From the NCBI RefSeq assembly GCF_003148495.1, contig NZ_QGGH01000006.1:1-64000 (forward strand): a stretch of DNA of 64,000 bases, read 5' to 3'. The stretch is from Mesorhizobium loti (GTDB taxonomy: Bacteria; Pseudomonadota; Alphaproteobacteria; Rhizobiales; Rhizobiaceae). The notes below the pieces were generated by a model, which saw only the letters and a list, made by a program, of their open reading frames with translations, was not told where the DNA came from and made no database searches. A program made the position numbers and the translations under genes. Positions 41,365 through 49,673 of this stretch are shown piece after piece. The stretch's first letter is position 1. Every line of letters begins with the position of its first letter.

Positions 41365-43818
41365 ATGGCGGGTTTGCCGAGCACGGCGCGCGTGGTGATC
41401 ATCGGAGGCGGCGCCGTCGGCACGTCCTCGCTCTATCATCTCGCCAAGGCGGGCTGGACCGACTGCGTGCTGCTCGAAAAGAACGAGCTGACCTCCGGCT
41501 CGACCTGGCATGCCGCCGGCAATGTGCCGACCTTCTCCTCGTCCTGGTCGCTGATGAACATGCAGCGCTATTCGACCGAGCTTTATCGCGGGCTGGCCGA
41601 CGCGGTCGACTATCCCATGAACTATCACGTCACCGGCTCGCTGCGCCTTGCTCATACGAAAGAGCGCATGCAGGAATTCCAGCGCGCCAAGGGCATGGGC
41701 CGCTACCAGGGCATGGACATCGACATTGTCGGCGTCGACGAGATCAAGCGCCGCTATCCCTTCATCGACACGCATGATTTGAAGGGCGCACTCTACGACC
41801 CGAGCGACGGCGACATCGATCCGGCGCAGCTCACCCAGGCGCTCGCCAAGGGTGCCCGTGACATGGGCGCGAAAATCATCCGCTTCTGCCCGGTATCAGG
41901 CGTGCACCGCGAGAACGACGAATGGGTGGTCGAGACGGCACAAGGCGAGATCCGCTGCGAGATCGTCGTCAATGCCGCCGGCTACCGCGCCGCCGAAGTC
42001 GGCCGGATGTTCGGCCGCGACGTGCCGATGATGGTGATGAGCCACCAGTACATCCTGTTCGAGGAGATTCCCGAACTGGCGGCATGGTCGAAAGAACAGG
42101 GCAAAAAGCTGCCGCTGCTGCGCGACGTCGACACCTCCTACTATCTGCGCCAGGAAAAGAACGGCATGAATCTCGGCCCCTATGAGCGCAATTGCCGCGC
42201 GCATTGGGCCACCCACAACGACCCGATGCCGGAGGATTTTTCCTTCCAGCTCTTCCCCGACGATCTCGACCGGCTGGAACATTATCTGGCCGACGCTGTC
42301 GCCCGCGTGCCGATCCTGGGCACAGCCGGCCTGTCCAAGGTCATCAACGGGCCGATCCCCTACACACCGGACGGCAATCCGCTGATCGGCCCGATGCCCG
42401 GCGTTCCCAATGCCTTCGAGGCCTGCGTCTTCACCTTCGGCATCGCCCAGGGCGGCGGCGCCGGCAAAGTGCTGGCCGAATGGGTGACTGAGGGCCAGAC
42501 CGAATGGGACATGTGGTCGTGCGACCCGCGCCGCTTCACGTCCTTTGCCTCGGCGCCGGACTATTGCGTCGCGAAGGGCATGGAGATCTACGGCAACGAA
42601 TACGCCATCCAGTTTCCGCGCCATGCCTGGCCTGAAGGCCGCGACCGCAAGCTGTCGCCGATCCACGATCGCATCAAGGCGCTCGGCGGCCGCTTCGACG
42701 CTTACAATGGCTGGGAGCGCGCCACCTGGTACGCGCAAGACGGCGACGACATCTCCGAGGAGGCGACGCTGACCTTCCGCCGCGACGGGCCATGGCACCA
42801 TCGCGTACGCGAGGAGTGCCTTGCCGTGCGCGACGCCGCCGGCATCTTGGACCTGCCGGGCTTCTCCCGCTTCAACCTGGAAGGTCCGGGCGCCGCCGAA
42901 TGGCTGAGTCTGCAGGTCACCGGGCTGGTGCCGAAGCCCGGCCGCATCGGCCTCGTCTATTTCGCCGACGACAAGGGCCGCATCGTCACCGAAATGTCCG
43001 TCGTCCGCCACGACGACAACCTGATGACGCTGATCACCGCGGCGGTCGCCCAATGGCATGATTTCGAATGGCTGAAATCGCGCATGCCCAAGGACGCACC
43101 GTTCAGGCTGATCGACCGGACCGAGGAATTCTCGACCCAGATCCTGGCCGGGCCGAACTCGCGGAAAATCCTCGCCGATGTCTGCGAAGCCGACCTCACT
43201 CTGCCATGGCTGACGCATCAGGAGACGAAGATCGCCGGTCGCTGGGCCAAACTGGTGCGCGTCTCCTTCGCCGGCGAACTCGGCTGGGAAATCCACACAA
43301 GGGTGGACGACACCGCCGCCATCTTCGACGCCGTCTGCGCGGCAGGTCAACAGCACGGGCTGAAGCCGTTCGGCATGTACGCGCTGGATTCGCTGCGGCT
43401 CGAAAAAGGCTACCGCACCTGGAAGGGCGATCTGTCGACCGACTATTCGATCCTGCAGGGCGGGCTCGAGCGCTTCGTCAAATGGGATAAACCCAACTTC
43501 CGCGGCAAGGCAGCACTCCAGAACGAGAAGCAGCAAGGGGTGACGAAGCGTTTCGTCACCCTGGTCGTCGAGGACCCCGGCGATTGCGACGCGCCTTCGG
43601 TGTCGACGCTGTGGCACGACGGCAAGATCGTCGGTGAGACGACGTCGGGCGGCTGGGGGCATCGCATCGACAAATCGATCGCGCTCGGCATGCTGCGCGC
43701 CGATCTGGCCGAACCCGGCACCGCAATCGAGGTCGAGATCTTCGGCGAGCGTTTTCAGGCGATCGTGCAGAAAGATGAGCCACTGTGGGATCCGAAGAAC
43801 GACAGGCTGCGCGCATGA
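41365..43818 (+). CDS. FAD-dependent GcvT-family dehydrogenase (dimethylglycine dehydrogenase-like) 1
   Basis: An 817-residue enzyme. ARVVIIGGGAVGTSSLYHLA is the FAD site, and LTSGSTWHAAG holds the histidine that is covalently joined to FAD in dimethylglycine and sarcosine dehydrogenases. The FAO domain runs to about 390, the FAO_M segment to about 450 and the GcvT folate domain from about 480 (AGILDLPGFSRFNLEGPGAA) to the end (GWGHRIDKSIALGML). It should demethylate N-methylglycine-type substrates and give methylene-THF. The ATG at 41365 has GGAGAAGAAC before it. It is the first structural gene of the operon and its TGA overlaps the methyltransferase ATG. Confidence 0.88.
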   Translation: MAGLPSTARVVIIGGGAVGTSSLYHLAKAGWTDCVLLEKNELTSGSTWHAAGNVPTFSSSWSLMNMQRYSTELYRGLADAVDYPMNYHVTGSLRLAHTKERMQEFQRAKGMGRYQGMDIDIVGVDEIKRRYPFIDTHDLKGALYDPSDGDIDPAQLTQALAKGARDMGAKIIRFCPVSGVHRENDEWVVETAQGEIRCEIVVNAAGYRAAEVGRMFGRDVPMMVMSHQYILFEEIPELAAWSKEQGKKLPLLRDVDTSYYLRQEKNGMNLGPYERNCRAHWATHNDPMPEDFSFQLFPDDLDRLEHYLADAVARVPILGTAGLSKVINGPIPYTPDGNPLIGPMPGVPNAFEACVFTFGIAQGGGAGKVLAEWVTEGQTEWDMWSCDPRRFTSFASAPDYCVAKGMEIYGNEYAIQFPRHAWPEGRDRKLSPIHDRIKALGGRFDAYNGWERATWYAQDGDDISEEATLTFRRDGPWHHRVREECLAVRDAAGILDLPGFSRFNLEGPGAAEWLSLQVTGLVPKPGRIGLVYFADDKGRIVTEMSVVRHDDNLMTLITAAVAQWHDFEWLKSRMPKDAPFRLIDRTEEFSTQILAGPNSRKILADVCEADLTLPWLTHQETKIAGRWAKLVRVSFAGELGWEIHTRVDDTAAIFDAVCAAGQQHGLKPFGMYALDSLRLEKGYRTWKGDLSTDYSILQGGLERFVKWDKPNFRGKAALQNEKQQGVTKRFVTLVVEDPGDCDAPSVSTLWHDGKIVGETTSGGWGHRIDKSIALGMLRADLAEPGTAIEVEIFGERFQAIVQKDEPLWDPKNDRLRA

Positions 43819-44720
43819 AGAAGGTCATCCTCACCGATGGCGGCATGGGCCAGGAACTGGTCCGCCGCAGCCAATCCGAGCCGACGCCGCTATGGTCGGC
43901 CAGAGTGCTGATCGACGAACCGGATCTGGTGCGCGACCTGCACGCGGAATTCATCCGTGCCGGCGCCCGTGTCATTACCATCAACACCTATTCGGCAACA
44001 CCCGAACGCCTGGCGCGTGAGGGCGCGGAAGACCTATTCAAGCCGTTGCAGAAGCGCGGCATCGAATTGGCCAGGCAAGCTTGCGAGCAGGCCGGTGAGG
44101 CAACCATCGCCGGCTGCCTGTCGCCGCTGTTCGGCAGCTACGCGCCGGCGCTGACCATTTCATATCAGGATACGCTCGACATCTACCGCCGCATCGTTGC
44201 CGAGCAGGCGGATGGCGTCGACCTGTTCCTGTGCGAAACCATGGCGTCCATCGAGGAGGCGCGCGCGGCCGTCACCGCGGCATCGGAAAGCGGCAAGCCG
44301 GTATGGGTGTCGTGGACACTCGCCGACCACGGCAAGCCGCGGCTGCGCAGCGGCGAGGCAATAGCCACCGCGGCAGGCGCGCTCGACGGCTTGACTGTTG
44401 CGGCGCGGCTGCTCAACTGCTGCCGACCCGAAGCGATCGCCGCGGCCTTGCCTGAACTGATCGACCTCGGCGGCCCTGTCGGCGCCTATGCCAATGGCTT
44501 CACCTCCACCGAAGCGCTCAAGCATGGCGGCACTGTCGATGTGCTGCACGCCCGTCACGACCTTGGTCCGGACGCCTATGCCGACCAGGCGATCGGCTGG
44601 GTCGAGGCCGGCGCCGACATTGTCGGCGGCTGCTGTGAAGTCGGACCGGCGCACATCGCCGCTCTGCGCGACCGGCTCGAACAGGCCGGCTACGAAATTT
44701 CGGGAGAAATACATGCCTAG
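43815..44720 (+). CDS. Homocysteine S-methyltransferase (betaine- or SMM-dependent type)
   Basis: A 301-residue TIM-barrel enzyme with three zinc cysteines: Cys202 (or 203) in LLNCCRPEAI, and Cys273 and Cys274 in DIVGGCCEVGP. The N-terminus LTDGGMGQELVRRS is typical. The family transfers a methyl group from glycine betaine (BHMT), S-methylmethionine (MmuM) or related donors to homocysteine, giving methionine. Between two dimethylglycine-dehydrogenase-like genes, a betaine donor yielding dimethylglycine as product is the simplest reading (inference). ATG 43815 overlaps the upstream TGA as ATGA, and the 3' end overlaps the aminotransferase by 8 nt. Confidence 0.88.
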   Translation: MKKVILTDGGMGQELVRRSQSEPTPLWSARVLIDEPDLVRDLHAEFIRAGARVITINTYSATPERLAREGAEDLFKPLQKRGIELARQACEQAGEATIAGCLSPLFGSYAPALTISYQDTLDIYRRIVAEQADGVDLFLCETMASIEEARAAVTAASESGKPVWVSWTLADHGKPRLRSGEAIATAAGALDGLTVAARLLNCCRPEAIAAALPELIDLGGPVGAYANGFTSTEALKHGGTVDVLHARHDLGPDAYADQAIGWVEAGADIVGGCCEVGPAHIAALRDRLEQAGYEISGEIHA

Positions 44721-45894
44721 ACCATCGTCGCGCATTTCCGGCATCGTGCCTTCGGGCAAGGACGGCTGGGAAGTCCATTCGGCCGCCTGGGCCCGCAAAG
44801 CGGCCGGCGAAGACATCATCATGCTGTCGGTCGGCGATCACGACTTCGACACACCTTCGGAAACGATCGAAGCGTGCGTGACCGCGGTTCGCGGCAGCAA
44901 CCACCACTACACGCCGCTTTCCGGCCTGCCGCGCCTGCGCAAGGCCATGGCGGCAGCCTCGAGCGCCTGCACCGGCGTCGAGACGACGCCGGATCAGGTC
45001 ATCGCCACGCCGGGCGGCCAGGCCGCACTCTACGCAGCCGTGCAGGCCGTGCTCGACCAGGGCGACCACGCCATCGTCGTAGCGCCTTATTACGCAACCT
45101 ATCCCAACACGTTCAGCGCCGCAGGCGCCAGTTTCACCGTGGTCGAGACACCCGCCGAGGACGGCTTCCAACCGCATGCCGAGATGATCCGCGCAGCACT
45201 CCGGCCCAACACGCGCGCCATTCTCATCAACACACCGAACAACCCCACCGGTGCGGTCTATTCGCGAGAGCGGCTGGAGCAACTTGCCGAGATTTGCCGG
45301 GAGCATGACCTCTGGCTGCTGTCGGACGAAGTCTATTGGACGCTGGGCGGCGGCGAGCATGTCTCGCCGCGCTCACTGTCCGGCATGGCCGAACGAACGC
45401 TGGTCATCAATTCGATGTCCAAGAGCCACGGCATGACCGGTTGGCGCATGGGCTGGCTGACAGGCCCTGAAGCGATGATCACGCTGCTCACCAATCTCAA
45501 TCTGGTGACCACTTACGGGCTGCCGGCCTTCATCTCGATCGCCTGCGCCGAGGCGCTTGAAAACCGCTATGGCGTGAAGGACATCGCCGAGCGCTACGCC
45601 GCGCGCCGCACCGTCTTCCTCGATGCCGTGCGCGGCATGAACGATGTCACCGTGCGCGGTTCCGAAGGCGGCATGTATGTCATGCTCGACATATCCGCCG
45701 TTGAACCCGACGACGAGAAATTCGCCTTCGCTTTCCTCGACAAGGAGAATGTCGGCGTGATGCCGGGCTCCAGCTTCGGCGAGGCAGCCGCCGGCCATAT
45801 CCGCATCAGCCTCTGCCAGCCCGAACCCATGCTGCAGGAAGCAGCGCTCCGGCTGCGCCGTTTCGCTTCCAGCTATCGTCGCGAGGCCGCATGA
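44713..45894 (+). CDS. Class I/II PLP aminotransferase
   Basis: A 393-residue fold-type I aminotransferase. TPNNPTGAVYSRERLEQLAE, Asp205 (LLSDEVYW) and Lys237 (NSMSKSHGMTGWRMGW) are the PLP-binding residues, and the C-terminal HIRISLCQPE carries the substrate carboxylate Arg. The relatives act on aspartate, aromatic or methionine-derived keto acids. It overlaps the homocysteine methyltransferase by 8 nt and the second FAD-GcvT gene by ATGA, so it clearly belongs to the operon. It might transaminate glycine, the end product of demethylation, or a product of methionine salvage (inference). A ribosome site GGGAGAAA precedes the ATG. Confidence 0.85.
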   Translation: MPRPSSRISGIVPSGKDGWEVHSAAWARKAAGEDIIMLSVGDHDFDTPSETIEACVTAVRGSNHHYTPLSGLPRLRKAMAAASSACTGVETTPDQVIATPGGQAALYAAVQAVLDQGDHAIVVAPYYATYPNTFSAAGASFTVVETPAEDGFQPHAEMIRAALRPNTRAILINTPNNPTGAVYSRERLEQLAEICREHDLWLLSDEVYWTLGGGEHVSPRSLSGMAERTLVINSMSKSHGMTGWRMGWLTGPEAMITLLTNLNLVTTYGLPAFISIACAEALENRYGVKDIAERYAARRTVFLDAVRGMNDVTVRGSEGGMYVMLDISAVEPDDEKFAFAFLDKENVGVMPGSSFGEAAAGHIRISLCQPEPMLQEAALRLRRFASSYRREAA

Positions 45895-48356
45895 CCGCCA
45901 AAGCTATCCCGACAAAAGCCATCCCTACCAAAGCGAGGGCCGTCATTATCGGTGGTGGCGTTTCCGGCTGCTCCGTCGCCTACCACCTGGCCAAGCTTGG
46001 CTGGACCGATATCGTGCTCCTGGAACGCAAGCAGCTGACGTCGGGCACGACATGGCATGCCGCCGGCCTGATCGGCCAGTTGCGCGGTTCGCAGAACATG
46101 ACCCGGCTGGCGAAATATTCGGCTGACCTCTACGTCAAGCTGGAAGCCGAGACCGAAGTCGGCACCGGCATGCGCCAGGTCGGCTCGATCACCGTGGCGC
46201 TGACCGAAGAACGCAAGCACGAGATTTACAGGCAGGCGTCGCTCGCCCGCGCCTTCGATGTCGATGTCCGCGAGATTTCTCCCAATGAAGTCAAGCAGAT
46301 GTACCCGCATCTGAATGTCTCGGACGTCGTCGGCGCCGTGCATCTGCCGCTCGACGGCCAGTGCGACCCTGCCAATATCGCGATGGCGCTGGCCAAGGGC
46401 GCGCGCCAGCGCGGCGCCACCATCGTCGAGAATGTGAAGGTCACCAAGGTCCACACCAGGGCTGGCCGCGTCACCGGGGTGTCCTGGGCACAGGGTGAAG
46501 ACCAAGGCACCATCGAAGCCGACATCGTCGTCAACTGCGCCGGCATGTGGGCGCGCGAACTGGGAGCACAGAACGGCGTCACCATCCCGCTGCACGCCTG
46601 CGAGCATTTTTATCTCGTCACCGAGCCGATCCCCGGTCTCACCCGTCTGCCCGTGCTGCGCGTGCCTGACGAGTGCGCCTACTACAAGGAGGACGCCGGC
46701 AAGATGATGCTGGGCGCCTTCGAACCGGTGGCAAAGCCCTGGGGCATGGACGGCATCCGCGAGGATTTCTGCTTCGACCAACTGCCGGAGGATATGGACC
46801 ATTTCGAGCCGATCCTCGAAATGGGCGTCAACCGCATGCCGATGCTGGCGACCGCCGGCATCCACACCTTCTTCAACGGTCCCGAGAGTTTTACCCCCGA
46901 CGACCGCTACTATCTCGGCGAGGCGCCGGAGCTGTCCGGCTACTGGATGGCGACCGGCTACAATTCGATCGGCATCGTCTCCTCCGGCGGCGCCGGCATG
47001 GCGCTGGCGCAGTGGATCAATGACGGCGAAGCCCCCTTCGATCTGTGGGAAGTCGACATTCGCCGCGCCCAGCCGTTCCAGAAGAACCGCCGCTACCTCC
47101 GGGAGCGCGTCTCCGAAACGCTCGGCCTGCTCTATGCCGACCATTTCCCCTATCGTCAGATGGCGACCTCGAGGAATATCAGGCGTTCGCCGCTGCACGA
47201 GCATCTGAAGGCGCGCGGCGCCGTCTTCGGCGAAGTCGCCGGCTGGGAGCGCGCCAACTGGTTTGCCCGTGAAGGCCAGGAGCGCGAATACCGCTATTCC
47301 TGGAAGCGCCAGAACTGGTTCGACAACCAGCGCGAAGAACACCTCGCGGTCAGGAACAGCGTCGGCCTGTTCGACATGACCTCGTTCGGCAAGATCCGGG
47401 TCGAGGGCCGCGACGCCTGTGCCTTCCTGCAAAGACTGTGCGCCAACGACATGGACGTGGCCCCGGGCAAGATCGTCTACACCCAGATGCTCAACCAGCG
47501 CGGCGGCATCGAGAGCGACCTGACGGTCTCGCGCCTTTCGGAGACAGCGTTCTTTCTCGTCGTCCCCGGCGCCACGCTGCAGCGCGACCTGGCCTGGCTG
47601 CGCAGACACATCACCGACGAATTTGTCGTCATCACCGATGTGACGGCGGCCGAAAGTGTGCTCTGCCTGATGGGGCCGGATGCGCGAAAGCTGATCCAGA
47701 AGGTCAGCCCCAACGATTTCTCCAACGAAACCAACCCGTTCGGCACGTTCCAGGAGATCGAGATCGGCATGGGCCTGGCCCGCGCCCACCGCGTCACCTA
47801 TGTCGGCGAACTTGGCTGGGAGCTCTATGTCTCGACCGACCAGGCCGCTCATGTCTTCGAAGCGATCGAAGAGGCAGGCGCCGATGTCGGCCTGAAACTC
47901 TGCGGCCTGCACACGCTGGATTCCTGCCGCATCGAAAAGGCGTTTCGGCATTTCGGCCACGACATCACCGACGAGGACAATGTGCTGGAAGCCGGCCTTG
48001 GCTTCGCTGTGAAGACTGCCAAGGGCGACTTCATCGGCCGCGATGCGGTGTTGCGCAAGAAGGAAGCCGGGCTGTCACGCCGGCTGGTCCAGTTCCGGCT
48101 GAAAGACCCGCAACCCCTGCTCTTCCACAACGAGGCGATCCTGCGCGACGGCAAGATCGTCGGTCCGATCACGTCTGGCAATTACGGCCATCACCTCGGC
48201 GGCGCCGTCGGGCTGGGATACATGCCGTGCCAGGGCGAGAGCGAGGCGGATGTGCTGGGCTCATCCTACGAGATCGAGATCGCCGGCGAGCGCTTTGCGG
48301 CGGAAGCGTCGCTGAAGCCAATGTATGATCCGAAGGCCGAGCGGGTGAAGATGTAG
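45891..48356 (+). CDS. FAD-dependent GcvT-family dehydrogenase (dimethylglycine dehydrogenase-like) 2
   Basis: An 821-residue paralog of the 41365 product with the same order: FAD site ARAVIIGGGVSGCSVAYHLA, covalent-FAD motif LTSGTTWHAAGL, FAO_M and GcvT domain (SVGLFDMTSFGKIRVEGRDA to the C-terminal GNYGHHLGGAVGLG). It differs enough in the substrate region to suggest a second substrate, such as sarcosine against dimethylglycine. The N-terminal MTAKAIPTKAIPTKA includes a small AIPTK repeat. It is the last gene of the operon; a long inverted repeat follows and may end transcription. Confidence 0.88.
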   Translation: MTAKAIPTKAIPTKARAVIIGGGVSGCSVAYHLAKLGWTDIVLLERKQLTSGTTWHAAGLIGQLRGSQNMTRLAKYSADLYVKLEAETEVGTGMRQVGSITVALTEERKHEIYRQASLARAFDVDVREISPNEVKQMYPHLNVSDVVGAVHLPLDGQCDPANIAMALAKGARQRGATIVENVKVTKVHTRAGRVTGVSWAQGEDQGTIEADIVVNCAGMWARELGAQNGVTIPLHACEHFYLVTEPIPGLTRLPVLRVPDECAYYKEDAGKMMLGAFEPVAKPWGMDGIREDFCFDQLPEDMDHFEPILEMGVNRMPMLATAGIHTFFNGPESFTPDDRYYLGEAPELSGYWMATGYNSIGIVSSGGAGMALAQWINDGEAPFDLWEVDIRRAQPFQKNRRYLRERVSETLGLLYADHFPYRQMATSRNIRRSPLHEHLKARGAVFGEVAGWERANWFAREGQEREYRYSWKRQNWFDNQREEHLAVRNSVGLFDMTSFGKIRVEGRDACAFLQRLCANDMDVAPGKIVYTQMLNQRGGIESDLTVSRLSETAFFLVVPGATLQRDLAWLRRHITDEFVVITDVTAAESVLCLMGPDARKLIQKVSPNDFSNETNPFGTFQEIEIGMGLARAHRVTYVGELGWELYVSTDQAAHVFEAIEEAGADVGLKLCGLHTLDSCRIEKAFRHFGHDITDEDNVLEAGLGFAVKTAKGDFIGRDAVLRKKEAGLSRRLVQFRLKDPQPLLFHNEAILRDGKIVGPITSGNYGHHLGGAVGLGYMPCQGESEADVLGSSYEIEIAGERFAAEASLKPMYDPKAERVKM

Positions 48357-48370
48357 CGCCCTCTTCCTTC

Positions 48371-48494
48371 GCCCCCGTTTACGGGGAGAAGGTGGCCCGA
48401 AGGGCCGGATGAGGGGCGGCGCTAAGTTCTGCAAGTGAGGCGCCGCCCCTCATCTGCCTGCCGGCACCTTCTCCCCGTGAAACGGGGAGAAGGA
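48371..48494. repeat. Long inverted-repeat rhizobial element between convergent genes
   Basis: The left arm (48371-48422, from CCCCCGTTTACGGGGAGAAG to GAGGGGCGGCGC) is largely complementary to the right arm (48440-48494, from GCGCCGCCCCTCATC to CCCCGTGAAACGGGG). Nested small palindromes are visible at each end. This is a common Mesorhizobium intergenic element by recall; between convergent genes it could act as a bidirectional terminator. Confidence 0.8.
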
Positions 48495-48504
48495 CGCTAA
48501 TTCC

Positions 48505-49092
48505 CTAAAACCGCTCCAACTTCCCTCGCACCTTCGCCAGAAATGCAGCCCGCGTCGCCGGCGTCGAGGAATCCATCAGATAGTGCGCCAGGAAAAAAGT
48601 CCGGCAACGTGTCGCGCACAGCGCCCGCATGCCGCGCAGCAGGGTCTTGCGTCCCGGCTGGCCGACGACCACGCTCCACCAGGTCGGCGCGCCGCAGGTG
48701 GTGATGACACCGACCTTGGTTACATGCGTCATCAGCGACTTGATCCGCCCCTTGCCCGCCGGCAGCTTGAAGGCGACGTCCGTCGCCCACACCCGGTCGA
48801 GCCAGCCTTTCAGCATCGCCGGCAGCCCGTACCACCAGGTCGGATAGACGAACAGGATCGCTTCGGCCCACTCAAGCAGTTCGAAATGCGGCTTCAGCGC
48901 CGGATCCTGCGGCGCCTGGTCGTTGTAGGAGCGCCGCTCGTCGCAGCCCATCACCGGGTCGAATCTCTCGGCATAGAGGTCGAGCAGCCGCACCTCCCAG
49001 CCTCTTCGTGTCAGCACGTCGACGGCAGCGTCGCGAATTGCCGCACAGAAGCTTTCCGGCACCGGATGGCAGTAGACCACCAGCGCGCGCAT
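48505..49092 (-). CDS. NAD(P)H-dependent flavodoxin-fold oxidoreductase (MdaB/NQO1 type) 1
   Basis: A 195-residue flavodoxin-fold quinone reductase. MRALVVYCHPVPESFCAAIR is the FMN/FAD phosphate loop of NQO1/YrkL-type enzymes; LFVYPTWWYGLPAMLKGWLDRV is the family signature and GVITTCGAPTWW the flavin ring loop. Together with its upstream neighbour (49092) it forms a tandem pair. Its ATG overlaps the preceding TGA by one base (TGATG). It is the last gene of the seven-gene operon from 55061. It could supply reduced flavin or quinol for the FAD oxidase and amidohydrolase steps, but the pathway is unknown. Confidence 0.85.
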   Translation of the reverse strand: MRALVVYCHPVPESFCAAIRDAAVDVLTRRGWEVRLLDLYAERFDPVMGCDERRSYNDQAPQDPALKPHFELLEWAEAILFVYPTWWYGLPAMLKGWLDRVWATDVAFKLPAGKGRIKSLMTHVTKVGVITTCGAPTWWSVVVGQPGRKTLLRGMRALCATRCRTFFLAHYLMDSSTPATRAAFLAKVRGKLERF

Positions 49093-49673
49093 CAGAACGC
49101 CTCCATGCGTGCCGCGACCTTGGCCATGAAAGCCTTGCGCGTGCGGTCGGTAGACAGGTTCATCGCGTAATGCGCGAGATAGCTCACCGGCGCGCCGGGT
49201 TTTACGGTGGCGCGCAGCATCCGCTTGATCAGCCTGCGCGGCGGATCGCCCATCAGCATGGCGCGGAACCGGCTGCCGCCATAAGTGGTCACCGCTGCAA
49301 CCTTGCTTATGTTGTGCAGCGACGGCTGCACCTTGCCGTCGACCAGCTTGAACGACACGCCGGGCAGGAAGACGCGATCGAAAAAGCCTTTCAGGATGGC
49401 TGGAAAACCATAATTCCAGACCGGATAGGACAGCACCAGCGCATCGGCCCGCAGCAGCCGCTCGACATAGGGCGCCACAGCGTCGGCCGGGCCGCGCTGG
49501 TTGTGATAATCCAGCCTCTCCCGGCGCGTCAGCCGCGGATCGAAATCCTCGGCATAGAGATCGCAGTCGTCGACCGTATGGCCCGCCGCCACCAGCCGCT
49601 CGACGATCATCCGGTGCAGGCCGGCGTTGAAGCTGGTCTCGACCGGATGGGCGTAGAGCACGAGGATGTTCAT
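49092..49673 (-). CDS. NAD(P)H-dependent flavodoxin-fold oxidoreductase (MdaB/NQO1 type) 2
   Basis: A 193-residue paralog of the 48505 product. It shares LVLYAHPVETSFNAGLHRMI at the N-terminus, VLSYPVWNYGFPAILKGFFDRVF and VTTYGGSR, plus the C-terminal HYAMNLST-x-RTRKAFMAKVAARMEAF pattern also seen in its neighbour. The pair probably arose by tandem duplication and later divergence, and may work as a heterodimer (inference). It overlaps both neighbours by a single base (TGATG), so translation is tightly coupled. Confidence 0.85.
   Translation of the reverse strand: MNILVLYAHPVETSFNAGLHRMIVERLVAAGHTVDDCDLYAEDFDPRLTRRERLDYHNQRGPADAVAPYVERLLRADALVLSYPVWNYGFPAILKGFFDRVFLPGVSFKLVDGKVQPSLHNISKVAAVTTYGGSRFRAMLMGDPPRRLIKRMLRATVKPGAPVSYLAHYAMNLSTDRTRKAFMAKVAARMEAF

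Noticed and set aside
45873..47960. Long open frame (695 codons) antisense to the second FAD-GcvT gene
   Set aside because: Composition is that of a GC-rich shadow frame (Asp/Ala/Val/Arg/His) and it fully overlaps a gene with clear FAD and GcvT domains.
48371..48494. Small RNA gene between convergent operons
   Set aside because: The sequence matches a dispersed palindromic repeat type by recall, so structure alone is not evidence for an RNA gene.
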